Shown piece after piece: positions 16,193 through 24,014 of a DNA stretch of 64,000 nt. Position 1 is the first letter of the stretch, and every line of letters begins with the position of its first letter. This DNA comes from Acidobacteriota bacterium (GTDB lineage Bacteria; Acidobacteriota; Terriglobia; Terriglobales; Acidobacteriaceae): assembly GCA_013289795.1 (NCBI GenBank), contig JABCZH010000001.1, positions 186,001 through 250,000 of the forward strand, given 5' to 3'. The translations under genes and the position numbers were made by a program. The notes beneath the pieces are model-generated. The model was not told the DNA's origin, ran no database searches, and worked only from the letters and a program-made list of their open reading frames with translations.

Positions 16193-16471
16193 GTGGCGCA
16201 CACCATACGAGAAAAAGAAAAGCTGGTTCTGCGCATCCGTCGGATTCGCGGCCAGATCGAGGCGCTGGAGCGCGCCCTTACTGACGAAATCGAATGCTCA
16301 GACGTCTTGCAGCTAATTACCGCAGCGCGAGGAGCGCTTAATGGGTTGATGGCTGAACTAGTCGAGGACCATGTCCGCTTTCATGTCCTGGACCCGAAAC
16401 AAAAGCCGACCTCTGAACAGGCCTTGGCCGCGGATGAACTGGTAGACATCATTCGTTCCTACTTGAAGTGA
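16193..16471 (+). CDS. Metal-sensing repressor of the CsoR/RcnR/FrmR (DUF156) family
   Basis: 92 residues from GTG 16193, all helical. The core RIRRIRGQIEALERAL, ECSDVLQLITAARGALNGLMAELVEDHV and the end IIRSYLK are closest in style to FrmR, but the ligand positions are His3, Cys35, His60 and His64, the set of nickel/cobalt-sensing RcnR, with Glu34 beside the cysteine. These repressors bind G-tract DNA as tetramers and release it on binding metal or aldehyde. An upstream ATG at 16085 would translate through the promoter and operator, so it is rejected. It is divergent from the Nramp-like transporter and probably controls it and itself. Confidence 0.85.
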   Translation: MAHTIREKEKLVLRIRRIRGQIEALERALTDEIECSDVLQLITAARGALNGLMAELVEDHVRFHVLDPKQKPTSEQALAADELVDIIRSYLK

Positions 16472-16523
16472 TTCGCCCGTTGGGATTTGAGCGCGGCGGG
16501 GTTGAAAGCGAAGATTCGGCCCC

Positions 16524-16563
16524 AAAAAAATCAGGACGGCTCGGAGCCCCCCGAAGCCGTCCT
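16524..16563 (-). terminator. Minus-strand intrinsic terminator with no annotated upstream gene
   Basis: AGGACGGC (16533-16540) pairs with GCCGTCCT (16556-16563), and TCGG pairs with CCGA inside it, around a short AGCCCC loop. On the minus strand the hairpin is followed by seven T residues (A tract at 16524-16530). That is a textbook intrinsic terminator for leftward transcription. The plus side has no T run. The only leftward gene to the right is the polysaccharide deacetylase, beyond the oppositely oriented hemL. Confidence 0.75.
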
Positions 16564-16636
16564 TAAGACCCTCCCGGTTAGAAGGGCGTGTAATGAGATA
16601 AAGCCTACTGGCCACGTGTTTCAGCACTGTTGCTGA
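16524..16636 (-). ncRNA. Candidate small structured RNA
   Basis: The minus strand from 16636 to 16524 would fold into three hairpins: TCAGCA/TGCTGA with a four-base loop, CCCT/AGGG, and the terminator at 16524-16563. It contains no convincing open frame. A possible -10 box (TACAAT) overlaps the first hairpin at 16637-16642 but no good -35 box is visible. Read-through from the deacetylase gene is the alternative explanation. Confidence 0.3.
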
Positions 16637-16756
16637 ATTGTAAAATTCCGGTGAATTCCGTTACCTGTTTGACACTGGCTGGTTCTTGCCAAGATGCAGT
16701 CGCCCGAGCGTTTAGCGACTGTTAACATGTTTGCCAACCATTCCCTAAGGAGACTC

Positions 16757-18058
16757 ATGGGCCGAAAAATGGAGATTTCTCGTGCGCTGCAAAAACGCGC
16801 CGACAAAATGATTCCTGGCGGTGTCAATTCACCGGTACGCGCTTTTTGCGCGGTCGGCGGAGATGCCCCCTTCATCCTGCACGGTGAAGGCTCGCGGCTG
16901 TTTGACGCTGACGGCAACGGATACATCGACTACGTGGGTTCCTGGGGTCCGCTAATTCTCGGGCATTCCGCGCCTGCAGTTGTAGAGGCGGTCATAGCCG
17001 CGGCCCGCAATGGCACCAGCTTTGGCGCCTCGACACCCAGCGAAGCCGATCTGGCGGAAGTTGTGATCTCAGCCTTTCCCCACATTGAAAAAGTGCGATT
17101 CGTCAATTCCGGCACCGAGGCCACCATGTCTGCCATTCGCCTGGCCCGGGCCTACACCAAGCGCAAGTATGTGATTAAGTTTGAAGGCTGCTATCACGGA
17201 CACGCCGACGCCCTGCTGGTGAAAGCCGGATCGGGCGTGGCCACGCTCGGGATTCCAGGCTCGGCGGGGGTTCCGGAGGAGTTTGCACAATTCACGCTGG
17301 CACTGCCTTTCGGCGACCTGCATCCGCTGGAGGAAGCATTCAAGAAATTCAAACACCAGATTGCCTGCGTGATTGTAGAACCCATAGTTGGCAACATGGG
17401 TTGCGTGCCGGCAACGGGCGAGTACCTGGCGGCCTTGCGTTTGATGACGCACCAGGAAAAAACCGTCCTGATTTTCGATGAGGTTATGACCGGATTCCGC
17501 GTGGCTCTTGGAGGCGCCCAGGAACTTTACGGCATCCAGCCTGACCTGACCACGCTGGGCAAGATCATCGGGGGAGGACTTCCGGTCGGAGCCTACGGAG
17601 GCCCTTCGGACATCATGGATCTTGTAGCGCCCCTCGGGCCGATGTACCAGGCTGGAACCCTGTCAGGTAATCCTTTGACCATGGCTGCCGGCCTGGCAAC
17701 CTTGCGCCATTTGCGCGAACACAAGCAGGAGATCTATCCACGCCTGGAGAAGCTGAGCGGGGAACTGGTGGCCGGAGTTGCAGCCGCGGCGACCGACGCT
17801 GGCGTGCCCATCTGCCACAACCGTGTGGGATCGATGTTCACCTGGTTCTTCCAGCCCGGCCCGGTGACCAATTGGACTTCCGTGACGAAATCCGACACCA
17901 AGGCCTTTGCCCGCTTTTTCCGCTCCATGCTGGAGAGCGGGGTGTACCTGCCACCTTCGCAATTCGAAGCGGCCTTCTTGAGCGCAGCGCATACTGAGGA
18001 AGACGTCCAGAAGACGATCGCGGCAGCGAAGCAGGCGTTTGCACCGGCGCACGCGTAG
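16757..18058 (+). CDS. hemL: Glutamate-1-semialdehyde 2,1-aminomutase
   Basis: 433 residues from ATG 16757, which has AAGGAGA at 16747-16753; the earlier in-frame ATG at 16694 lacks one. PLP-dependent class III aminotransferase motifs are present: [11 protein letters not shown], the [16 protein letters not shown] segment, [12 protein letters not shown], the Asp of [11 protein letters not shown], and the Schiff-base lysine in [17 protein letters not shown]. It converts glutamate-1-semialdehyde to 5-aminolevulinate in the C5 haem pathway. A TTGACA box at 16669 may belong to its promoter, but no clear -10 box follows. Confidence 0.97.
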   Translation: MGRKMEISRALQKRADKMIPGGVNSPVRAFCAVGGDAPFILHGEGSRLFDADGNGYIDYVGSWGPLILGHSAPAVVEAVIAAARNGTSFGASTPSEADLAEVVISAFPHIEKVRFVNSGTEATMSAIRLARAYTKRKYVIKFEGCYHGHADALLVKAGSGVATLGIPGSAGVPEEFAQFTLALPFGDLHPLEEAFKKFKHQIACVIVEPIVGNMGCVPATGEYLAALRLMTHQEKTVLIFDEVMTGFRVALGGAQELYGIQPDLTTLGKIIGGGLPVGAYGGPSDIMDLVAPLGPMYQAGTLSGNPLTMAAGLATLRHLREHKQEIYPRLEKLSGELVAGVAAAATDAGVPICHNRVGSMFTWFFQPGPVTNWTSVTKSDTKAFARFFRSMLESGVYLPPSQFEAAFLSAAHTEEDVQKTIAAAKQAFAPAHA

Positions 18059-18067
18059 GACTGGGAA

Positions 18068-18787
18068 CTACCCGCCGGGAATTGCTTTTCCCTTCATCTC
18101 GGCAACGGTTACGAAGTCGTAGCCTTCGGCCTTATAGCGGGCGATTAATCGATCCGTGACGATCACAGTTTGGGAACGATCAATTCCAAGTTCGGCATGT
18201 CCGCCGTCGTGCAGCAGGATGACATCGCCGCCGCGAATCTGCTTGTAGACCTTTTTTTCGACATATTCTGCTGGTTTAGCGCTCCAGTCCCAGCCGGTGA
18301 CACTCCACATCACTGGCTCCAAGCCAAGGCTGCACGCGATCCGCAAGGTGACAGGCCTGCGTCCTCCGAAGGGCGGACGGAATAGCCGGGAGTGTTGTCC
18401 CACTGCGTCGTATAGAGCCTGCTCGCACCCTTGGAGTTCGGTCCGAGTCTTACGCGCTGAGGCGAAGATCAGATTGGGATGGCTGAAAGTGTGGTTCCCG
18501 ATGGCATGGCCCGCTTGGGCGATCTCGCGCGCGATGTCAGGCCGTTGCTTTACGTAGCGGCCGATTAAGAAAAAAGTGGCACGGACCTTATGCTTGTCCA
18601 GGACTTCCAAGAGATGCAGGGTGTGGGGGTCATTGGGGCCGTCGTCGTAGGTCAACGCGAGTTTTTTTGAGCCTGAAGGCAGTCCAGTGAAAGTCTGGCC
18701 ATACCACTGGCCGGTGGGGGACATCGACTGATAGCCAGCGGAGAAAACCGCGGCCATTCCACCTGCGGCAAGCGCCAATTGCAGCAT
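18068..18787 (-). CDS. Polysaccharide deacetylase (NodB domain, CE4)
   Basis: 239 residues. An N-terminal hydrophobic stretch (LQLALAAGGMAAVFSAG) should direct it to the membrane or periplasm. The CE4 motifs are in order: LTYDDGPND (base Asp and metal Asp), GNHTFSHPNL (metal His pair), RPPFGGR, GWDWSAKP, and ILLHDGG. Likely substrates are N-acetylated cell-wall or exopolysaccharides. It is convergent with hemL, nine bases apart, and lies downstream of the POTRA protein on the same strand. Confidence 0.92.
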   Translation of the reverse strand: MLQLALAAGGMAAVFSAGYQSMSPTGQWYGQTFTGLPSGSKKLALTYDDGPNDPHTLHLLEVLDKHKVRATFFLIGRYVKQRPDIAREIAQAGHAIGNHTFSHPNLIFASARKTRTELQGCEQALYDAVGQHSRLFRPPFGGRRPVTLRIACSLGLEPVMWSVTGWDWSAKPAEYVEKKVYKQIRGGDVILLHDGGHAELGIDRSQTVIVTDRLIARYKAEGYDFVTVAEMKGKAIPGG

Positions 18788-18843
18788 GGCAGAGATTGTA
18801 ATTGCATTTCGCTAGTGAGCCCGAACAAACTCAGTGAAGGCTG

Positions 18844-20151
18844 CTACCTGGAAAACTGAAAAGTAACATCGACGGTCTTGGTGTCGCGGTGCAGGCTCGG
18901 GCTGTATTGAACATGTACGCCCTTGAAATCGAACTGTCTGGCCGCACCCGAAAGGAACAGACCGGGGTAGCTGGAATCGTATGGGTCCCCGGGATGCAGC
19001 TTCCATAGCTTACGCAGGCTCGCAACCGCATTTTCGCTCAAGCCTCGGAATTCCACATTGCCCATGTGATATTGCGCGCCTTCATTTGCCTGGATCGCCA
19101 CCACCACGCTTTGGCTTGCATCGTCGCAGTTGTACTTCGGATCCAATCGCGCTTCCATGTAGCCGCGGGTGCCGTAGACTTTTGAAATCCCGCCAAGTTC
19201 TTCTTCCAACTGCACTTGGTTGAGCGGCTTTCCGGGTTCGTCCTTGAGGGCCTTGGTGAGATCATCTAGCGAGAAAGCTTTGTTCCCCGACCACTGTATC
19301 GCCGTCAGGTTGTACCGTAGTCCTTCGTGAACCGGAAGCCGAACCGCGACAAGGTTGAGAGTTCTATCTTGCAATTCCGCAGTCGGGTCGTCACATGCTG
19401 CCTTCAGATAACCGCGCATGTGATATTGGGCCAGAAAGTCGAGCCCAGCAACGCCGATTACAGCCCTTTCGGAGTAATTGTTTTGCATCAAGGAGCTCCC
19501 GACGGCGGCCTTCTGCAACACCAGCGTCATATCGGCAGACGAGCCTGGGAACTCGACCCTCACGACCGGGATGGTCACGCCTTGCACCGAATACGTGAAT
19601 CCGAGGATTTCTTTTGAGGTTGGCGAAACGCGGGGCATCACCCTGGCCGTGCCGGAAACCTGCAGGCTGGCGAGGATGCCCGTGAGATCTTCGCTCAGCC
19701 GTTCAAACATTTCGCCGGCATACGGGACTTTTCCAACAAATAACGGTTCGCGTTTTTGCAACTCCTTCAACAAGTCGGTCCGCGATAGCCACACGAAATT
19801 GTCGAAAAAAAGTGGGAACAACTGGTCGGCGTCAACCACATGGAATTCCGCACGGGTTCCTTTCGGACTCGACACGTAGCTGTAGGTAATGTCGCTGAAC
19901 ATGCCGGAGGCGGCCAGGCGGTCAGCTGCTTGCTTGAGCGGACCATCAGAGGCGTCGTCTCCAAGTTTGAGGCCGGTGGCCGCAGCCACCACCTCAGGCT
20001 GGAAGCGCTCAGAACCGATGACCCGGAGCTGGGTCAGTTTGGTTGAGTTTTTCGCGACGGCCTTGGACTGAGCCTCGGTTTGAGGTAACCCAGGCAGCAG
20101 CAACAAGGCGAGACCGAACGCCACCCTTTTAAGCACTGAGAATCTCCGCAC
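18844..20151 (-). CDS. Secreted POTRA-repeat protein without a barrel
   Basis: 435 residues with a signal peptide (FGLALLLLPGLPQTEAQ). POTRA-like units are seen at about residues 38-110 (LTQLRVIGSERFQPEVVAAATGLKLGD) and 270-430 (TAIQWSGNKAFSLDDLTKALKDEPGKPL... MGNVEFRGLSENAVASLRKLWKLHPGDPYD). Such domains feed BamA/TamA barrels. No C-terminal 16-strand barrel follows: the protein stops after the last POTRA-like unit at TFQFSR. It may be a periplasmic assembly adaptor. GTG start at 20151. It is divergent from the deoxynucleoside kinase. Confidence 0.72.
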   Translation of the reverse strand: MRRFSVLKRVAFGLALLLLPGLPQTEAQSKAVAKNSTKLTQLRVIGSERFQPEVVAAATGLKLGDDASDGPLKQAADRLAASGMFSDITYSYVSSPKGTRAEFHVVDADQLFPLFFDNFVWLSRTDLLKELQKREPLFVGKVPYAGEMFERLSEDLTGILASLQVSGTARVMPRVSPTSKEILGFTYSVQGVTIPVVRVEFPGSSADMTLVLQKAAVGSSLMQNNYSERAVIGVAGLDFLAQYHMRGYLKAACDDPTAELQDRTLNLVAVRLPVHEGLRYNLTAIQWSGNKAFSLDDLTKALKDEPGKPLNQVQLEEELGGISKVYGTRGYMEARLDPKYNCDDASQSVVVAIQANEGAQYHMGNVEFRGLSENAVASLRKLWKLHPGDPYDSSYPGLFLSGAARQFDFKGVHVQYSPSLHRDTKTVDVTFQFSR

Positions 20152-20266
20152 CGATGATCGGGCGATTCTCGAATTCCGTCAACTCGGACTAGTAACCTTT
20201 TCCTCAATTGCCAGCCGCGCGCACTCGCGTTATGCTGCCATGCGAAGCAGCGGTCCTCAAAATCCC

Positions 20267-20932
20267 ATGGCCAAGCTTTTCGAGCTTCCCCGCTACATTG
20301 CAGTGGAAGGCCCCATTCGCGTCGGAAAGAGCACGCTGGCGCGCGTTTTGGCAGAGCGCCTCAATGCCCAGCAGGTGATGGAAGTCGAGGACAATCCCTT
20401 CCTGCGCGCGTTCTATGAGGGCGAACGCGGGGCCGGGTTCCAGGCGCAATTCGCGTTTCTGATTCGCCGCTTCGAGCAGCTCCGGGCGCTGGACATGGGC
20501 GCGAACTCGCAGAAGATGGTGGTCGCCGATTTCATTTTCGAGAAGGACAAGCTCTTCGCCTGTCTCAACCTCACCGACCAGGAACTGGACACCTACAATC
20601 GCTACTACAACCATTTTCGCGAGCAGTTGCCCACGCCCGATCTGGTAATTTATTTGCAGGCCACGCCGGAAGTCCTGAAAAAGCGGCTCAAGAAGAAGAA
20701 CGCGCCCGGAGAAAAGGCGATCAATGAAGCGTATCTCGAAGAAGTGATCAAGGCCTACGAACACTTCTTTTTTCACTACACATCGTCGGACCTGCTCATC
20801 GTAAATACCTCTGAGATTGACTTCGTGGAACGCAACCAGGACTTGCAGGAGTTGCTGCGAAAAGTCTCCGCGCCGATCAAAGGCACGCAGTACTTCCTTC
20901 CGCTGGGAAGGGAGGAAGCCGCCAGCGCGTAG
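20267..20932 (+). CDS. Deoxynucleoside kinase (dNK family)
   Basis: 221 residues from ATG 20267; an earlier ATG at 20240 gives nine unlikely residues. P-loop GPIRVGKSTLA is near residue 15, the substrate Glu is in MEVEDNPFL, then FQAQFAFLIRRFEQL, and DFIFEKDKLFA. The lid is basic (KKRLKKKN). The family phosphorylates deoxyadenosine or deoxyguanosine for nucleotide salvage; which base cannot be told here. In related genomes this gene often precedes panB-panC, and here a toxin-antitoxin pair separates them. Confidence 0.87.
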   Translation: MAKLFELPRYIAVEGPIRVGKSTLARVLAERLNAQQVMEVEDNPFLRAFYEGERGAGFQAQFAFLIRRFEQLRALDMGANSQKMVVADFIFEKDKLFACLNLTDQELDTYNRYYNHFREQLPTPDLVIYLQATPEVLKKRLKKKNAPGEKAINEAYLEEVIKAYEHFFFHYTSSDLLIVNTSEIDFVERNQDLQELLRKVSAPIKGTQYFLPLGREEAASA

Positions 20933-20997
20933 GAACTTCGGTCGTTGGCCGCTGCTACTCGCCACATTCCAAAGGTCATGGCTGCCGCTCTTTTTCC

Positions 20998-21026
20998 TTG
21001 CACGCTCTAAATTATGTTATTACAAT
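20998..21026 (+). promoter_or_regulatory. Promoter of the toxin-antitoxin pair
   Basis: TTGCAC at 20998-21003 and TACAAT at 21021-21026 are spaced by exactly 17 bases, a good sigma-70 match. The -10 box lies inside the palindrome at 21016-21035, so a protein bound there would block transcription. Confidence 0.65.
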
Positions 21027-21035
21027 TGTAATAAC
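21016..21035. promoter_or_regulatory. Perfect 20-bp palindromic operator
   Basis: GTTATTACAATTGTAATAAC is a perfect 20-base palindrome, ten bases each side without a spacer. It overlaps the -10 box and ends 13 bases before the antitoxin ATG. AbrB-type antitoxins bind such sites as dimers, so it is very likely the autoregulatory operator. Confidence 0.75.
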
Positions 21036-21048
21036 GATGGAGGCGTTC

Positions 21049-21276
21049 ATGGTCGAACTCAAGGTCCGCAAGTTTGGCAACTCCCTCGGGGTTGTACTGC
21101 CGAAAGAGGTGATCAACCGTCTACGAACCGATGATGGCGAACGTCTCTTTCTGATCGAGGCCGCAGAGGGCGGTTACCGTCTCACGCCCTACGATCCCGC
21201 ATTCGAGAAGAAAATCAAGAAGGCCGAGGAGATCATGGGCCGCTACCGCAATACGCTGCACGCCTTGTCAAAGTGA
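21049..21276 (+). CDS. AbrB/MazE-type antitoxin
   Basis: 75 residues from ATG 21049, with GGAGG at 21039-21043. The N-terminal swapped-hairpin DNA-binding domain is VRKFGNSLGVVLPKEVINRL. The C-terminal half (FEKKIKKAEEIMGRYRNTLHAL) is a basic amphipathic helix of the kind that wraps and neutralises the toxin. The stop codon overlaps the start of the Doc-like toxin gene, so the two are translated together. It likely represses its own promoter through the palindrome just upstream. Confidence 0.88.
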   Translation: MVELKVRKFGNSLGVVLPKEVINRLRTDDGERLFLIEAAEGGYRLTPYDPAFEKKIKKAEEIMGRYRNTLHALSK

Positions 21277-21689
21277 AGAAACGTGAACCGACCTGGATTG
21301 AGGAGCGCGACATCCTTGCGATTCACGACCGACTACTAGCCGCACACGGCGGCGCCTCGGGATTGCGCGACAGAGGGCTTCTCCAATCCGCTTTGGCCCG
21401 TCCCCGTCAGCATCGCGCTTACGCCGACTCGGCCGATGTGATTGAGATGGCTGCTCTCTACACAGCGGGCATCGTCCGCAATCACCCTTTTGTCGATGGT
21501 AACAAGCGGGCCGGTTTTGTCGCAGGCGTTCTCTTTCTCGAACTGAATGGGTTCAGTTTCGTTGCGAACGAAGAGGATGCCACCCAGTCCGTCTTGGACC
21601 TGGCCGTAGGTACTATCGACGAAGCTGCATTCGCAGCCTGGTTGCGGGCCAACTGCATAAAAGGGCGAGAGCAGCGCCTAACTCTCTGA
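21273..21689 (+). CDS. doc: Doc/Fic-family toxin (death-on-curing type)
   Basis: 138 residues. The Fic signature is HPFVDGNKR, with the catalytic His and the Doc-type D-G-N-K-R loop; the protein also has the Doc-type N-terminal IHDRLLAAHGGASGLRDRGLLQSALARP and a C-terminal LFLELNGFSF. Phage P1 Doc phosphorylates EF-Tu; whether this one does the same, or adds AMP, cannot be read. The GTG start overlaps the antitoxin stop (GTGA). Partner and toxin are from different families than in P1, where Phd neutralises Doc, but AbrB-Doc pairs are common in chromosomes. The gene looks intact. Confidence 0.88.
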   Translation: MKKREPTWIEERDILAIHDRLLAAHGGASGLRDRGLLQSALARPRQHRAYADSADVIEMAALYTAGIVRNHPFVDGNKRAGFVAGVLFLELNGFSFVANEEDATQSVLDLAVGTIDEAAFAAWLRANCIKGREQRLTL

Positions 21690-21801
21690 TTGCGCTTTGG
21701 TAATGCCAGCCGACTAGCCACAGGCCTGCGCCAGCGACTACAATAGCCTGAGCATTACACAGACTCTATCCGGCGAAGCCGGAGGGGCACTGGAGGGCAT
21801 T

Positions 21802-22692
21802 GTGAGTCTCACACCGGCTGGCGAACCTCGCCAGAAAATCACTGTAGCTTCGCTTCGCGAAAAGAAACTCCAACACCAACCCATTACTTGCCTGACCGCC
21901 TACGACTACGCCGCTGCGCGCCTGGTGGATGAAGCGGCGATCGACATCATCCTAGTCGGGGATTCGCTCGCCCAGACCATGCTGGGCTACGAAAACACGC
22001 TCGCCGTCTCGGTGGATGAAATGCTGCATCACACTCGGGCTGTGCATCGTGGCGTGAAGCACGCGTTTCTGATCGCCGACATGCCTTTCGGGTCATACCA
22101 TGTTGGCACCGACGAAGCGGTCAAGAACGCGACCCGCTTCATCAAAGAGGGAGGCGCGGAGGCGGTGAAGATGGAAGGCGGCGAAAAGCGGGCCGACCTG
22201 ATTCGCCGCATCATCGACGCCGAGATTCCTGTGGCCGGCCATATCGGGCTGACGCCGCAGTCGGTGAACGTCATGAGCGGATACAAGGTGCAGGGCAAGT
22301 CGCTCAGCGCCATCGAACAGCTCATGCGGGACGCTGTGGCGCTCGATCGCGCAGGGGTGGCCTGCATCTACCTGGAAGGCATTCCTCGGGAAGTGGCGGC
22401 CATGATCACGGCTGAAGTGGCGACTCCGACCATTGGCATCGGCGCTGGTCCTGATTGCGATGGCCAGGTGCTGGTGATCCACGACATTCTGAATCTGACG
22501 TTCGCTCCCGCGGCCAAGTTTGTACGCCGTTACGGCGATGCGGCAGCGCTGATCACAGATGCTGTTCAGGCTTTTCGCGCGGACGTGACGTCACGCCAGT
22601 ATCCCGCGGATAGCGAGTCCTATCATCTGCCCAAGGAAACGCAGCAGGCGCTGGAAACCGTACTGGAGCGCAAACGCTGGATGCAGCGATAG
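21802..22692 (+). CDS. panB: 3-methyl-2-oxobutanoate hydroxymethyltransferase
   Basis: 296 residues. Key segments are ITCLTAYDYAAARLVDEA, the metal-binding LVGDSLAQTMLGYENTLAVSVDEM, ADMPFGSYH, EGGAEAVKMEGG, GHIGLTPQSVNVMSGYKVQGKS, and IGIGAGPDCDGQVLVIHDIL. It adds a hydroxymethyl group to ketoisovalerate from methylene-tetrahydrofolate, the first pantothenate step. GTG start with GGAGGG at 21793-21798. panC follows after a small lipoprotein gene. Confidence 0.97.
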   Translation: MSLTPAGEPRQKITVASLREKKLQHQPITCLTAYDYAAARLVDEAAIDIILVGDSLAQTMLGYENTLAVSVDEMLHHTRAVHRGVKHAFLIADMPFGSYHVGTDEAVKNATRFIKEGGAEAVKMEGGEKRADLIRRIIDAEIPVAGHIGLTPQSVNVMSGYKVQGKSLSAIEQLMRDAVALDRAGVACIYLEGIPREVAAMITAEVATPTIGIGAGPDCDGQVLVIHDILNLTFAPAAKFVRRYGDAAALITDAVQAFRADVTSRQYPADSESYHLPKETQQALETVLERKRWMQR

Positions 22693-22702
22693 AATTAGCG
22701 AG

Positions 22703-23149
22703 ATGAAATGTCTCCCTTTGATTGCGCTGGGGATCAGCCTGGCTGTGGTGGCGGGCTGCGCCGGCTCCAAGTCCTCGGGTAGCTCGACCTCTCAGGTCAA
22801 TCCGGTGCTGCGTATCGAAGCTCTGCCTCCTGCTGACAACCAGAAGGTGAGTGCGGTGCGGGAGATGAAGAACTGGAAGAATCCCTATCTGATCGTCCGA
22901 ACGGACGGGGTAGGATTGCTGGATCCCGCGAACAACGAGCAGAAAATCCTGACGCCCGATCAATTGGTGGAGGCGCTGGCCCAGCTGCCAACATCAGCCT
23001 GGCCCTACGGTCGAGTGGTAGCGGTGGCGGAGAGCGCTGCAACGGGCTCGTTGGAATCCGAAAGGGCACAATTGCGCCGAAACCGGGCCTTGGTCGCGGG
23101 GACGCTGGAAAGTCTGCACGTAACCATCAACTGGGTCCCCTCCGTGTGA
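22703..23149 (+). CDS. Lipoprotein of unknown function
   Basis: 148 residues. A signal peptide ends in a lipobox, LAVVAGC, with the acylated Cys near residue 19, and a Ser/Gly-rich spacer (AGSKSSGSSTSQ) follows. The globular part (VLRIEALPPADNQKVSAVREMKNWKNPYLIVRTDGVGLLD and WPYGRVVAVAESA) resembles ExbD/TolR-type periplasmic folds in style, but I do not recognise a family with confidence. It lies between panB and panC, ten and sixteen bases from each, and so is in the same transcript. Confidence 0.75.
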   Translation: MKCLPLIALGISLAVVAGCAGSKSSGSSTSQVNPVLRIEALPPADNQKVSAVREMKNWKNPYLIVRTDGVGLLDPANNEQKILTPDQLVEALAQLPTSAWPYGRVVAVAESAATGSLESERAQLRRNRALVAGTLESLHVTINWVPSV

Positions 23150-23165
23150 CGGTCACTAACGTTTC

Positions 23166-24011
23166 ATGAGAATTTGCGAAAGCGTCGCCGAGATGCGGAA
23201 GGCGCGTGTTCTCATGCGCCAGGACCGCCGCGTGGGTCTTGTGCCCACCATGGGCGCATTGCATGAGGGGCATTTGTCGCTGGTGCGCGCCGCCCGGGCG
23301 CAGTGCGATTCGGTCGTAGTTTCCATCTTCGTAAATCCTCTGCAGTTCGGTCCCAGTGAGGACCTCGCCAAGTATCCCCGTCCGTTCGAGCGAGATCGTG
23401 AACTACTGGAACGCGAGAAGGTCGACATTCTGTTCACGCCTTCAGTGGATGACATGTATCCGAAGAATGCGGTCACTTACGTGACACTTGAAGGCATGAG
23501 CGAGAAGCTATGCGGCAGGTCTCGCCCCGGACACTTTCGAGGAGTAACGACCGTCGTGGCGAAGCTGTTCCACATCATCGAACCAGAACTGGCATTTTTC
23601 GGGCAAAAAGATGCGGCCCAGTGCGCGATCATCCGCCGCATGGTGCGTGATTTGAACTTTCCAGTCGAGATCGTCGTCGGACCGATCGTGCGTGAGCCCG
23701 ATGGCTTGGCTATGAGCTCGCGTAATGCCTACTTGAGTCCCCAGGAACGCAAGTCGGCGCTGGTGCTTTACCGTGCACTCGGCGAAGTGCAGAAGCGCTT
23801 CGATCAGGGCGAACGGAATACTGAGAGGCTTGTGGAAACCGGGAAGCAGGTGCTATCGCAGGAACCCGGGGCTCGCGTGGACTATCTGGAAACTGTGGAT
23901 CCGGACACACTCGACCCCACTTCGGAGATTCGAAGTGAGACTCTAGTCGCGGTCGCAGCCTTCGTCGGCGGGACCCGGTTGCTCGACAACATTTTGCTCT
24001 CTCCCAAGTAG
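23166..24011 (+). CDS. panC: Pantothenate synthetase
   Basis: 281 residues, full length. HIGH-type motif VPTMGALHEGHLSLVRAA, SIFVNPLQFGPSEDL, the GRSRPGHFRGVTTVV loop, FGQKDAAQCAIIRRMV, and the KMSKS-like MSSRNAYLSPQER are all present. It ligates pantoate and beta-alanine with ATP. It ends three bases before the convergent ankyrin gene. The window contains panB, panC and coaX but no panD or panE. Confidence 0.97.
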   Translation: MRICESVAEMRKARVLMRQDRRVGLVPTMGALHEGHLSLVRAARAQCDSVVVSIFVNPLQFGPSEDLAKYPRPFERDRELLEREKVDILFTPSVDDMYPKNAVTYVTLEGMSEKLCGRSRPGHFRGVTTVVAKLFHIIEPELAFFGQKDAAQCAIIRRMVRDLNFPVEIVVGPIVREPDGLAMSSRNAYLSPQERKSALVLYRALGEVQKRFDQGERNTERLVETGKQVLSQEPGARVDYLETVDPDTLDPTSEIRSETLVAVAAFVGGTRLLDNILLSPK

Positions 24012-24014
24012 TAT

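Noticed and set aside
20204-20965. A 253-codon minus-strand frame opposite the deoxynucleoside kinase.
   Set aside because: Shadow of a clear kinase gene with P-loop and family motifs on the plus strand.
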